A DNA stretch of 64,000 bases from Gnetum montanum (lineage: Eukaryota > Streptophyta > Gnetopsida > Gnetales > Gnetaceae), in NCBI GenBank assembly GCA_015680685.1, contig MNCI01004956.1:115516-179515 (forward strand). Direction: 5' to 3'. Below, in pieces: positions 11,227 to 22,320 of this stretch. The notes beneath the pieces are model-generated. The model was not told the DNA's origin. It saw only the letters and a program-made list of their open reading frames with translations, and did no database searches. Every line of letters starts with the position of its first letter. Position 1 is the first letter of the stretch. The position numbers and the translations under genes are program-made.

Positions 11227-13047
11227 ATGGAACCAACTAAGAGCCTAACATATGCTTATGTTGAAAGCATGTATGAACTTGAGCAAGTTCATCACCAACT
11301 CTTTGATGATGAAGATGATGATACCTATTTGGAAGAGTTGGAAACCCTTGATAACTTCAAGCAGGAGCCCTTAGAGTTGAAAAATTTACCAACTGACATG
11401 AAGTATGCATTCGTAAACAATGGTAAGTTGGTCATAATCAATGCCAAACTTGCTTTTGAACAAAAAGAAAATTTGTTGAAGGTGATTAAAAAATGGCTAA
11501 CAACATTTACTTGATCATATCTTGAGTTGACTGGAATCAATCCAAGCATATGCTAGCATCACATTTACACTGACCTAGCCATGAAGCTAAGAAAATAGAC
11601 ATAGAGATGGATGAACCCCAAACTGAAGTAGATCTTCAAGGAGGAAATAAAGCAACTCCTCAAGGCTAGGTTCATCTATTCCATAGTGGATAGTGAGTGG
11701 GTTAGCCCACTTGTAATTATGCTAAAGAAAGGTGGTAAGTGACAACATTTAACATCATTTTCCATTATCATTTATGGACCAAGAGTTGGACTTTAGGCTA
11801 TTGAACATGATAACATTTAATGATCATTTTCCATTACCATTTGTGGACCAAGTGTTGGACACTATCTTCGGGAATTGCTATTATAGCTTCTTGAATGATT
11901 ATAGTGGTTATAACCAAATCCAAATTGTGCCAAAAGATTAGGCCAAGAAAACATTCAAAAGTCCCTGGGGAACTTTTGCATATTGTAAGATGCCATTTGG
12001 CTTGTGCAATGCCCTTGCAACATTTCAATGCTTAGTCCTTAACATCTTTTAGCAATAGATTAGTAGTGGTGTGGAAGTCTTCATGGATGACTTCTCCACC
12101 TATGGAGCTATGTTTAAGCACTCCTTGGACAGCCTTAAGCAAGTATTGAAAAGATGAGTGGAAACAAATCTATAGCTCAACTAGCAAAAGAGTCATCTCA
12201 TGGTCTAAGAAGGCATTGTGTTGGGGCATCAAATTTCACAAGAAGGGATTGAGGTAGACTTAGAGAAGATAAGGATCATCTAAGGAATAACACACCAAAC
12301 AAAGATAATTAAATATGTTCAATCATTCATTTGACATACTGAATATTATTGACAATTCATAAAAAAAAATTTCTAAGATCGCAAAGCCATTGGTCAAGCT
12401 TAGAAAGAAAGATTCATTCATCTGGACTAAGGAGTATGAACATGCATTCCAATAATTGAAGGAAAAATTCATAGAAACTCTAATTCTACAGGCACGAGAC
12501 TAGTTCAAACCATTTCACATAATGACAAACACATCTAATTATGCTTTTGAAGTGGTGTTTACATAGTTGGATGATAAAAAATGTCCATATTACATCCACA
12601 ATACGAGTCAAAGAATTGTAGGTGCATAGCTGAATTACACCACCATGGAGAAAAAATTAATGGTGGTGGTGTATGCTCTTGAAAAATTTAGTTACTATGT
12701 GCTTGGTTATAAAGTATTTATGCACATAGATCATAGTGCCATCCGCTTCTTAATGAACAACCCGACAGTGAGCCCCCATATCATATAGTGGCTTGTGATC
12801 TTGCCAAAATTCAATCTCATGATGGTAGATCAGAAAGGAACTAAGAACGTGGTCATTGAACATCTCTCTTGACTAAGATGGAATAATAAAGAGAAGGAGA
12901 GTATGCTCTCTGATCAATTTCTAGATGAGCTCCTCTTTACAAGATTAATCAATGACCAAGTTCCTATAGAACCAACATGGTACAATGACATCATCACCTA
13001 TCTTATCATTCAAGAGATGCCACAAGATCTTGACTTTAGAAAGAAGT
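11227..13047 (+). pseudogene. E2 reverse transcriptase and RNase H
   Basis: The linker MEPTKSLTYAYVES... (11227-11514, open) precedes RT. RT blocks: FIYSIVDSEWVSPLVI (about 11670-11720), LDFRLLNM, FPLPFVDQVLDTI, YYSFLNDYSGYNQIQI, and the catalytic FMDDFSTYG near 12082-12108. RNase H follows from about 12515: LNYTTMEKKLMVVVYALEKFSYYVLGYKVFMHIDHSAIRFLMNNP. The segment that should read WRVCID near 11740-11795 is replaced by a local duplication of nearby sequence. Frameshifts and stops are frequent. Confidence 0.82.
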
Positions 13048-14275
13048 AGCAATTTCTTTACCAGGCTAAATACTTCATGGAAATCAATGGACACCTCTAC
13101 AAGGTATGTGCTAATGACCTAATTCATTGGTATGTCCTTAATAAAAATCAACTGTGCGTTCTTGAGGATGCTCACGAAGGGCCTTGAGGAGGCCATTATG
13201 TAGGGAGAAACATGACCATAAAAATCTTGATGGTAGGATAGTGTTAGCCTACAGTCTTCAAGGATGCCCACCAATTTATCCAATCTTGTAAACACTATCA
13301 ACAAGATGGTGGGATGACTACACGAATGGAGGGTTCTCAATAATGGATTCAACCACTAGAGCCCTTTGACATATGGGGCATAGACTTCATGGGTCCAATC
13401 ACATCCATGTCCAATGGAAAGAGATATATCATCGTAGCAATCAATTACTACACAAAATGGATAGAAGAAGTAGTTGTTACTGACTATACATCACCCACTG
13501 CTACTAGATTTGTACAACAAAATGTTGTAAGTAGGTTTGGGATGCCACATGCACTAATTTTTGATAATGGAACTCATTTCATAAGTGCAACTTTTAAAAA
13601 TTTGATGTAACACTTAGGGGTTGAACATAAATTAACACCACCCTATCACCACTAGGCCAACAGTCAAGTAGAGGTAACCAATAGGGAGATCACAAAGATC
13701 CTAACAAGGACCATTAGCAAAAATAGAAAAGATTGGAGTACAAAGTTCAATGATGTATTTTGGGTCTACCACTCAACATGGAAATTTCCTATTGGCTATT
13801 CTTCCTATGAGCTAGTGTATGAAAAACTTCCAATGCTCTAAATTCAATCCAAGCTTTGTACACTCTCAATAACCTGTGATCTAAATCTTGACCTAAGTCT
13901 AGCATAAGAGGAAAGATTGATCAACCTCAACGTGATAAATGAAAATTGATTGGTGGCCCTATATTTGAATGAGATGCACAAGGCATTCAATAAGCAATGT
14001 CAGGACCTCAAAATGCAAAAAATGAAATTTCAACTAGGAGATAAGGTTTTCTACTAGAACCCCACACAAGTACCCCAAAAGGGAAAGTTTCAAATGTTGT
14101 GGGAAGGATCCTATATAATTGATCAAACCTTTCCCTCTAGGGTCATGTTAATATACAAGCCTGGAAACTCAAATAAAAAGTAGTTAGTTAACATCCAACA
14201 AGTGAAACCTTTCCTAGAACGTAGACAAGCTACTACAACTACCACCTCAATGGAAGGACAACCACATTCAATTTT
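13048..14275 (+). pseudogene. E2 integrase
   Basis: Would insert the cDNA into host DNA. The N-terminal HHCC finger is damaged (C-K-H-Y near 13285). The catalytic core is the best preserved of all copies: GIDFMGPITSMSNGK (first Asp, about 13383), LIFDNGTHF (second Asp, 13563-13565) and QVEVTNREI (Glu, 13671-13673), which gives D-x35-E. The C-terminal part reads LWEGSYIIDQTFPS and has no chromodomain, as expected outside the chromoviruses. It ends just before the internal polypurine motif. Several stops. Confidence 0.82.
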
Positions 14276-14300
14276 TTAGATCTCCTCCCTCCAACTCAGT

Positions 14301-14314
14301 CATGGGGGAGATGG
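14301..14314 (+). promoter_or_regulatory. E2 internal polypurine-like motif
   Basis: CATGGGGGAGATGG sits just past the integrase end, about 4.5 kb upstream of the true PPT. The same motif in the same place occurs in E1, E3 and E4. It could be a second plus-strand primer or a relic of an older LTR junction. Confidence 0.55.
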
Positions 14315-16376
14315 ACATTTGTGCTAACCATCCACATGGCATCTTAGTTTTTTCTACTTTTTGTTTTCCATGTTTCTCAATCTACAAGTTATTTATTTTA
14401 CAAATTTTTTATTTTCAATTTTTTTTCATTTTCCACCATTTTTTTTGCACCATCATTAGTACATTTGAATCTTTCTTGGATAATATACACTTTCTTATAT
14501 ATTTTACTTTCTTTGGTTTGAGTGTGAATTTTCATTATTTTTGCTAATAAAAATGCTTTCTTACCATAGGGCACAGTGCCACTATTGCTAGTTACTAATG
14601 ATGGTTTGTCCTTAATATTGTGATTATCAATGTTTGGTTTCTATTTTTAAATTTTTATGTTTGATGACCAGGATATGGTTTATTTTTTCATGGAATAGGC
14701 AATGAGTTCACATCATGCATCCATCCCACAAACTCTATGGTCTTTCTTGTTCTAGAAGTTTGAGATCCCTTCCTTTAAAAAAACTTTTAATCAATTTGTG
14801 ACCTTGGTAGTTTTTGAAATTGGGAAGGATTCAAAGTTTTGTAGAGGATGTGACTTCAAGAGGACTCAATACTCTTTGTACTCTTCTACTTACTTGAGTG
14901 CTTGAATGTTTTTCATGAAAGTTTTACCATTCCATTCCAACTACTAATAGGAAGTCAAATAAAGTCTTTGCATGGTGTGGTTCCCATTCAAAAATTTAAA
15001 AAATAGAAAAAAAGAAAAAAAAACATGATCCAAATTCAAAGCACACCCCTTCAACAAATAAATGGGCTATAAGAACTAGTTATGGGATTAGAAAGACATG
15101 CACCCATGCCTAAAGGTCCCCTATAACTAAGGCCCTCTCTTACTTTCTACTTCTTTCTTCTTCTCTTTATGGAATGGTGGTTGTTTTTTTGGAGCACTCT
15201 TGTGTCCTAAGGGGGTGGATTAGTCTTGGAGTGGAGATGTGAAGTCACCAAAAGAGGTTGGTTTTGGTCTGGATTAAGGATGGATCTTCTTAGGTCATTT
15301 TAAACACAAACTCCACAAGGGACTTCTTATGACCTCAATTCAGGATTCCATCTCACCTTCTCAGTCGTCTATTTATACTGCCATAACTCATCTTACTATT
15401 AGTTCCTTTGTTATGATCGATGTCTTATTTTGACATGTTGGAATTCTTGGATAGATTCTTTCGAGTTGGTCCTTAAATTTTCATGAGCATTAATCAACTA
15501 TGGGGTCCATAGGATCCTTAGTTGAGGTTATGCAAGGGCAAGAAGGGCATGTGCTTGCTATGGGAATGATTCACTTGCATATCTTTTGGTTTAGTTAGTT
15601 AAGTTCCTTACTTTAGACATTGTTAGAATACTATCTTTCACATATCCCATGTGTTTTGCTTAGTGCTCCTTAAACCTTTCATTGAATTCATTCTCCACAC
15701 CATCTTCTCAATGTTTTGAATTTTTGAGCTCCAAAATCCTCTTCTACTATTTTCATCTTGTTCATGGTTTTTTGAGCTTTCATTTGATCCTAATTTCACT
15801 CAAAAACTCATATTTTGGAAGTTTTGACCAAGTCAATGGAAGTCTATGGTGGTCAATAGCTATGTTGACGAGGCCTCATCGACAAGGCCTCGTTGACACA
15901 TGTCAAAAACTCTATATATACTATTGCATACTTTATAATTTTTTGACATTTACTTCAAAACACAAGGAGATTTTTTGCTAATTTTTTAGAGTCCAAAACC
16001 TTCTAGAGCCCATAAATTCCCAACTGTTTGTCTCTTTCACTCCATTCTTTGATCTTGAAGCTACTAGAGGTAAGCTCTTCATCATAGGGGTCACAAACCT
16101 TAAGGTTTTTGATGAATTTTTTAAAATATTTTTCTAACTTTCCCAAAGGGTTAATGAATACAATGATATGAAACCATCAAATTTTGAGAGTTAACCATTT
16201 CAGCACCCTCTAAAATGACTTGTTAACATTAAAACATAAATAAAATAATGATTACAATTGATTAAATTAGGCATAATCACAACTTAGCCAAGTGTAACTA
16301 TCCCAAAGAGATAAGGTATCCCAATTGTTTCATGTTACACAAAAATTGCTAACCTATGGTCATGTTGTGATTATAG
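14315..16376 (+). other. E2 non-coding tract between pol and ORF3
   Basis: About 2 kb with no lasting reading frame. It opens T-rich and includes a block conserved in E1-E4, with GTCTTTGCATGGTGTGGTTC at 14963-14982. It ends with a pyrimidine-poor acceptor-like TTGTGATTATAG directly before the ORF3 ATG (16365-16376). Near 16067 there is AGAGGTAAGCTC, a good splice-donor match. Confidence 0.6.
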
Positions 16377-18707
16377 ATGGTACCAAGACCAAAATGATCA
16401 TAGGAGGATGGACCCTCTCAACCAAGGGAGAAATGACCCAAAATTGGAAGGGGCCAATAAGAACAAGTTGAGGAGCCACCTGAGGTAACCCATGCAATGG
16501 GACCTCTTTGAGAGGAGCTTGAAGTGGAATCTATTTGATAGATTCCTAAAGAAGAAGTTTCATCAAAATAATTACAATGAGGGAAATCACTAGTATCCAT
16601 ACCAAGGCTTGAATTCACACTAACACAAGCATGCCTCAACACCATCAGGCCTCATGAGATCCAACACTTAATTCTCCAGGAATTGAACTTTGGGCCATTT
16701 TTAGAGCATGCTCTAGCAAAGGTGAAAACAAAATTGTAAGCCTCTCCCATGTGGCAAATCATGACTTCTAGTGGGGAGTGGTACATGGGAGAGATGTATT
16801 TCTTCTAGAAAAACAAAAGGTTAGGCTCCACAATGAAAATAAAGGATATTCAAGTGTCCTAGTTAGCTGAAGCTATCACACAAGTGCTAGGGTTTCCTAA
16901 TATTGGGACACAGCTGGCAAAGCTATTCACATAAAGTGACCTTAAGGCAAAAAATAAGTGGACTCAATGGTGTTACAGGCTTGACCATGAGGAATACAGC
17001 GTGATCACATCGATGGAATGCATATATTTCAAAATTTTAGGCTATCACCTCAATCTAATAGTGAGGCCTAGTAAGGTGATTGTCTTTTCCACCTGAGCAT
17101 GTGCTACTCTAAGAAGGAGACTTCTAGCAAACCTTCCATAACTAATCTACTTAGATATTGAAAATTTCCTTAAAGAAAATGAATGTGGAAGGAAAACCTT
17201 CTCTTTTCCATGCCTCATTTGGAAACTTTGCAAAAGGACAATCATTATTTGCTACACAAATGACACAATCAAGCATGCTCCTTTGGCCTTCTTGTCTAAA
17301 ATAATGAAGGACAAGACACCTACTATGACTAAAGAAGAGGAGTAGTAGCTACCACCTTCATCATTTAGTTAAGAAACAACACTGGAGGTCTACGCAATCA
17401 TTGAGCACTTGCACAAAATTTGAGAGCAATTCTTGCTTGAGCAAGAGCGGTGTGTAGGAATGAGTGGTGTGGACCCATCTATATATCAACTAGTGATGAG
17501 TCACCCTAATTAGGTGACTTGGATAATTAGCTAGATGGAAAGAGGTGGGCCAATATTCTCTACCTAATGGACACAGTTTCCTGCAAGGTTGGATCCCAAT
17601 GCTTAAGAGGTGACAGTGTCATTATCTCAACATCACTTATTCTCAAAAAACTCTGGGAATGTTGCTTCCTTTTTGGTGTGTTTGGAGGAAGGCAAGGGGA
17701 CAACTATACTAGTGATGTAGCACCAAGGGCTGGAGACCATTGTTGAAGTAGTCGCTAACCAAATTGCTGAAGTGTTTAACGCACCTACAACATTTGTACT
17801 AGATGTATCTACACTTCAAGATGTGTAGACATTTGCAGGCATAGTTAGTGAAAGGCTGAATGTAGCCTATAGAGACCATGTAGGCTTATAGAAGGAGGTA
17901 AATGAGAAACATATTCAAACGGCTAAGGTAAAAGTAAATGAAGCCCTTCAACAACTCCATCAAGGAAGAGAAGTGTGGCAACCCATCATTGATAGGATTG
18001 ATGCCTATAACAAAGAGAAGATCCACCTTAAGAAGTTGCAAATTGAAAAAATGATAGAATACATGGAATTAGCCAATCTCTACTATGCAAACCTAGCAAT
18101 GTTGACTACCAGATGATCATGGTTAGAACTTAAGAAATAAGTGGCTAGCTTGTACTTATTGTACGAGGCTGATTTCAAGCTCCATTAGGACATCAAGCAA
18201 AATCTTGAGACAAAAAATGTAGAACTTGAAGTTATTAGGGCACAATTCATGGATTAATAGTCAACTACTGAGAACTTGGCCAAGAGAATGAATGATTACT
18301 AGAAGCTGAAAGACATAGTTAAGGCTTTCAACATCAAGCGTAAACAATTTGCTACCTCGTTCATCAATGCTAAAGAGCTATTGCTAGTGATTCCCTATCG
18401 TTGGGATCTACCTGTTCCTACCAACATTGGTGAATCTACATGGACGATGCATGATCCCAAGAGAAAGGAGGAGAAAATGAAAGAATTGTTGAAAGCTTTT
18501 TGCCTCCCATTTATAGTTGCAGTAGTAGTAGGATAACCATAACCACCTTAGCCATTGCATGTGCCTGAAGCCAATGAAGGTCCCTCAGAACCTCAAAAGC
18601 CACCACCACCTAGAACTATCTAACCTTTTCCACAAACTTCATGTCATCAAAGAAAATGCTATCCAATTTTAAAAGATTCATGCCATGGTGTTTAATTTTG
18701 TGTCATG
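16377..18707 (+). pseudogene. E2 ORF3: additional downstream protein with coiled coil, unrecognised
   Basis: Sits where other Athila-like elements keep an env-like or additional ORF. From ATG 16377 (MVPRPK) the frame runs about 777 codons with scattered stops. N-terminal third: LILQELNFGPFLEHA, SPMWQIMTSSGEWYMGE, then IQVSQLAEAITQVLGFP-like text, globular in look. Middle: EEGKGTTILVM, VVANQIAEVFNAP, FVLDVSTLQDV. From about 17870 to 18330 it is Lys/Glu/Gln-rich and heptad-like, a probable coiled coil (ALQQLHQGREVW, IHLKKLQIEKMIEYME). It ends in a Pro-rich tail (PPPPRTI). No signal peptide or clear membrane segment was seen, so env is not supported. E1 keeps a parallel copy. The N-terminal part is distantly reminiscent of plant transposon-associated domains, but I cannot name it. 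Confidence 0.65.
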
Positions 18708-18855
18708 AACACCACAGTTTTTTTAATGTGTTGATCTGTATACTCTAGCACTCAATTTTGTCAAGTTAGTTAGTTTCTGTTTTGTTAAGAGTCAATTAAT
18801 AATTCCATACCTTTCCAATTTTGTAAAAGAACTCGATGGCAAGTTTTCATTTAGT

Positions 18856-18865
18856 CGTGGGGGTA
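18856..18865 (+). promoter_or_regulatory. E2 terminal polypurine tract
   Basis: CGTGGGGGTA directly abuts the 3' LTR. It is the same tract as in E3 and E4. Confidence 0.8.
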
Positions 18866-19724
18866 TAATAAATCATGGTTGGCTGCGTTGATGATGCCTC
18901 ATTGACGTAGCCCCATTGATGTAGGGTATATTTTTTTGCTATAAATACACACTCATAAACTGCATTTATGGCATTAGATTCATTGTAGTAATAGAGCTCT
19001 TGTAGTTTGCCTATTTAAAAGTCAGAATATTTTTCCTGAGTGCCCACAATAGGAGTCATTGAGAGTATGGAACCTTATTCAAGCATTGTTGTACCTAAGC
19101 ATGATTGTGTGTACAACAATAAAGACAAGCTTCTTGATAAACTTTATAGCATTTTCGTTAGTTTAGATATTTATTTATGCATTCAATATTTTTAATTATT
19201 TATTCAATGTTTTCTAGTAATTAAGCTAATGAGGTAATTAAGCAAGATAAGCTAGATATATTAATTACATAATTATGATCACTTTGAGTGTAACACTTAT
19301 CCACTCGATAATCCCAGCAGCGTTATTACTTAGTACACCTAGTAGTGTAGCACTTGGTAACCTAGTAGTGGATACATGGGTTCAAGATGTGCATGGAAAG
19401 TGGGACTAGATGCTTATGTTAGGGCTAGTTAGAGATCAACTAGTTAGTTAAATCAAATTAGTCATTAGACTACTTGATCTCTCTTTTCAAGCACCAAAGA
19501 GTCTAAAACATAAAATGATAAAAATCATTTACCTTGATTACACTTAACCATACCCTTGAGCTTCACAAGTGTAATTAAGAAGACAAAGAATGACCTTAGG
19601 GCAAGATTCACTTCCTAGAAGATTAGTGCACCAAAAAATATAAAGTCTATGGAATTAAATCAAATTTCCTATGAATGTTTTGTGATTCATATGGTTGAGC
19701 GTAGGGGTACCTCATCACTCATCA
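18866..19724 (+). repeat. E2 3' LTR
   Basis: An 859-bp partner of 7132-7995. The first dinucleotide has decayed (TAATAAATC for TGATAAATC). TATAAATA is at 18940-18947 and the end is ...CACTCATCA. It is followed by TSD GCTAG. Confidence 0.9.
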
Positions 19725-22320
19725 GCTAGTATGGAGCATTTCAAGGATAGGGCATTGCCAGGAATAGTTCCTTCATATTGATAAACAAGGTAGTGAATTA
19801 TTTGTGTTAAATGCTAAATGCCTTGACTACATTCCATAGCTTTTGGTAGTCATTCATTCTTTTGATCAGTTCTCTACTATTGATCTTAATCTATGAACTT
19901 CACCTTGAGAACCTCAAGTTTAACATTGGCTATTTCAAACTTCTATTTTATCTCCTTATGGTGCTTGAACTGGGCCTCCTATAATAGGTATAGTCTAGCC
20001 ACCTACTTCTTCAAATCTAATTATGGCCTTCTAGTAGCTAGCATTGCCAATTTTGCATGATGAAGGTTGGTGAACTTCATGTATTTAGTCATTTCCTCAA
20101 TTTGTAGCTCCTTGAGGTGGATTTCAACTTTGTTATATGTGCTCAACCCATCAAAGATAGGCTACCACATGTCACCTCCTTGCTAGAGTTTTTGGAAGGC
20201 CTCATTTACCTTTACCTTTGCTAGTTTAAACTCTTTTACATTGATTTTCTTTTGCAATTTGCCTAGTCTCTATAATGGTTCTTGATCCTTTCAAATTTTA
20301 GGACCTCATTCTTCTAGGCAATGATTTCAATTACAGACCCTTGGCCAAGGATATGGACCTTATCCATTGAGAAGTTACGGTTCTCAATTACCAACCTCCT
20401 TAAATCCATTATCACCTTGGCAAGTTGCTCTTGTTGATGTCTCATGTATTTGACCATTTTCTCTTTTTGAATCTTGACAGTATGAAGGTAATGATTATCC
20501 TTAGTCAAATTTACATTCTCCCAACAAACCTCCAATAATTCCTTTTAAATGATGTAGGTAGTTTCATTAGCTAAGGATTGGTTAAAGATTGCTAGCTCTT
20601 TTTCATACTCAGCTTGTTTGAGTTTAGACTAAAGCTGCTAGTTATTGCTTGGCTAAGTATCATGGGATCAGCGAGGTGGACTCTAAGTTCAGTACCCTCC
20701 ATTGCCAAGCATTGATTTTCAGCTCTGGGTGTTTCAAGTTAAGCTTATTCCATAATGTACTTTCCCCTTGCCTCCAACAGTGCCAACTAGGTAGTAGAGA
20801 TGTCGTCTAGAAGTTCAAAGATCTCTAGAATTAGTTACTAAGTTCCCACTAATCATTCCAACAACTCCTTATGTTGGGTTGTGCTAAGTCTCCCACTTGG
20901 TGCTCCTATGAATGTCTACACATCTCTAAGTGCAGTAATATCAAGCACAAATTCCATAGAAACATTTAGGACCTTGCCCACTAGGTTTGCCACCACCTTG
21001 GCCATTTTCTTCTATCCTTGGTGCCGCATCACCAAGATAGTTGTTCCATCTTCCTCCTCCAAATGCATTGACAAGGTAGCGACATTTCTAAAGATTTTTG
21101 GGAATTGCTACTATTCTAGAATGGATATTGTTACCTCTTGGGCATTTAGATTCAAGCATGTGAGTGCTATGTTCTTTGGGTAGAGAAAGTTGATGATGTC
21201 TCCTTCAAATAACTTATTGGATGAGTTACCTTGTTGAAATAGCTCAAGGCTGGTTTGTAGACAAATGGGTCATCACTCAATCTTGCTTGTTACCGCTACA
21301 TGAGATGTTCTTAGGGCTTTTGCATGTGTTTCATAGCAGCACATGCCTCTAATGTCATTTCATGAGTGGGTGGTGATGGTGGTTACTCATCTTCCTTATT
21401 CATGACAAGGACCTTGTCCTTCATCATTTTTTCCCAAGAGGTGGTAGAAGCATGTCTCAATGTGTTGTTAGTGTAGTGGGCTATCCCTCCCCTTTTGTAT
21501 AATTTCTAGATGAGACATGGAAAGGGGAATGCCTTCCTTCCATGTTCATTTTCTTTAAACCACTTTTCTATCTTCAAATAGATTAATTATGGAGGTTAAT
21601 GAGGAATTTTCTGCTCAAAGTGGCACACACACAGGTGGAGAAGATAGTCACATTGCTAGGCCTCATCATTGAATTGAGGTGGTAGGCTACTATCTTGAAG
21701 TACACATGTTCTGCCATGAAGAGTGCACCATACTCTTTGTGGTCCACTCCATAGCATTGCTGGATCCACTCCTTTTTGACCTTTGGGTCCACTTGCATTG
21801 AGATCTCTACCAAGTTAGTCCCTGTGTCAGGTAGGCCAAGGGCCTTAGAAATTGCCTTTACTGATTAGCACACACTTATGTCCTTGATCTTCACAGTGGC
21901 ATCTAGCTGCCTATTATTCCAAAAGAGATAGTCTCTTCCATGTACCATTTCTTGCTAGAAGTGATCATGGGCCACATGGGAGAGCTTTGAAATTGAGTTC
22001 TGACATATTTTGGGGCAAAGTCTAGGAAGGTACCAAATTTCAATTCTTGGAGAACTGAACATTGGACATCCCTAGGTTGAATTTTCCTAAGGTAGGCATT
22101 AGTCAATGTGACCTCAAGGCTTTGTCTTGGTCCCAGTGCCTCATCTTGATTAGATTTCTCTATATCAACTTAGGGAATCTATCAGATATATTCCACTTCA
22201 GACTCCTCCTAAATAGGTCTCATTGCATGAGTTTCTACTACCAGCTCCTGGGGTAGTTTTGGGCCACTTGTCCCTTGGTTGAGATGGTCCTTCTTGTGGT
22301 TGTTTCAGTCTTAGTACCAT
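19725..22320 (-). pseudogene. E1 ORF3, N-terminal and coiled-coil part
   Basis: Minus-strand copy of the E2 ORF3, starting at ATG 22320-22318 (MVLRLK), which aligns with E2's MVPRPK. Shared blocks include LQELKFGTFLDFAPKYV, SPMWPMITSSKKWYME (about 21990-21940), ECVYFKI-like text near 21700, and EEDGTTILVMRHQG with FVLDITALRDV (about 21060-20910). The coiled-coil part (e.g. QKEKMVKYMRHQQEQLAKVIMDL near 20480-20400) is roughly 550 bp longer than in E2. It ends in FINMKELFLAMPY just before E2's insertion and resumes at 7131. Many stops. Function unknown. Confidence 0.65.

Larger units (their letters stand above)
7132..19724 (+). mobile_element. E2: structurally complete Athila-like Ty3/gypsy element with ORF3
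   Basis: A 12,593-bp plus-strand element with two LTRs (7132-7995 and 18866-19724) and a perfect 5-bp TSD GCTAG (7127-7131 and 19725-19729). Internal order is PBS, gag, protease, RT, RNase H, integrase, internal polypurine motif, non-coding tract, ORF3 and terminal PPT. It is inserted in the C-terminal part of E1 ORF3, in the opposite orientation. The DDE triad (with D-x35-E spacing) and the RT FMDD box are still readable, but stops, many at former Gln or Trp codons, break every ORF. Confidence 0.92.

Noticed and set aside
14302-14547. An 81-codon hydrophobic open stretch after E2 pol
   Set aside because: Begins inside the internal polypurine motif and runs through a T-rich tract. No conserved protein was seen in the corresponding parts of E3 and E4.
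7132-19724. E2 as a potentially active element
   Set aside because: Catalytic triads are readable, but gag, protease and RT carry many stops and a rearrangement in RT.
20881-21183. Plus-strand 100-codon open stretch
   Set aside because: Antisense to the E1 ORF3 block that aligns with E2 (TTILVM...FVLD).
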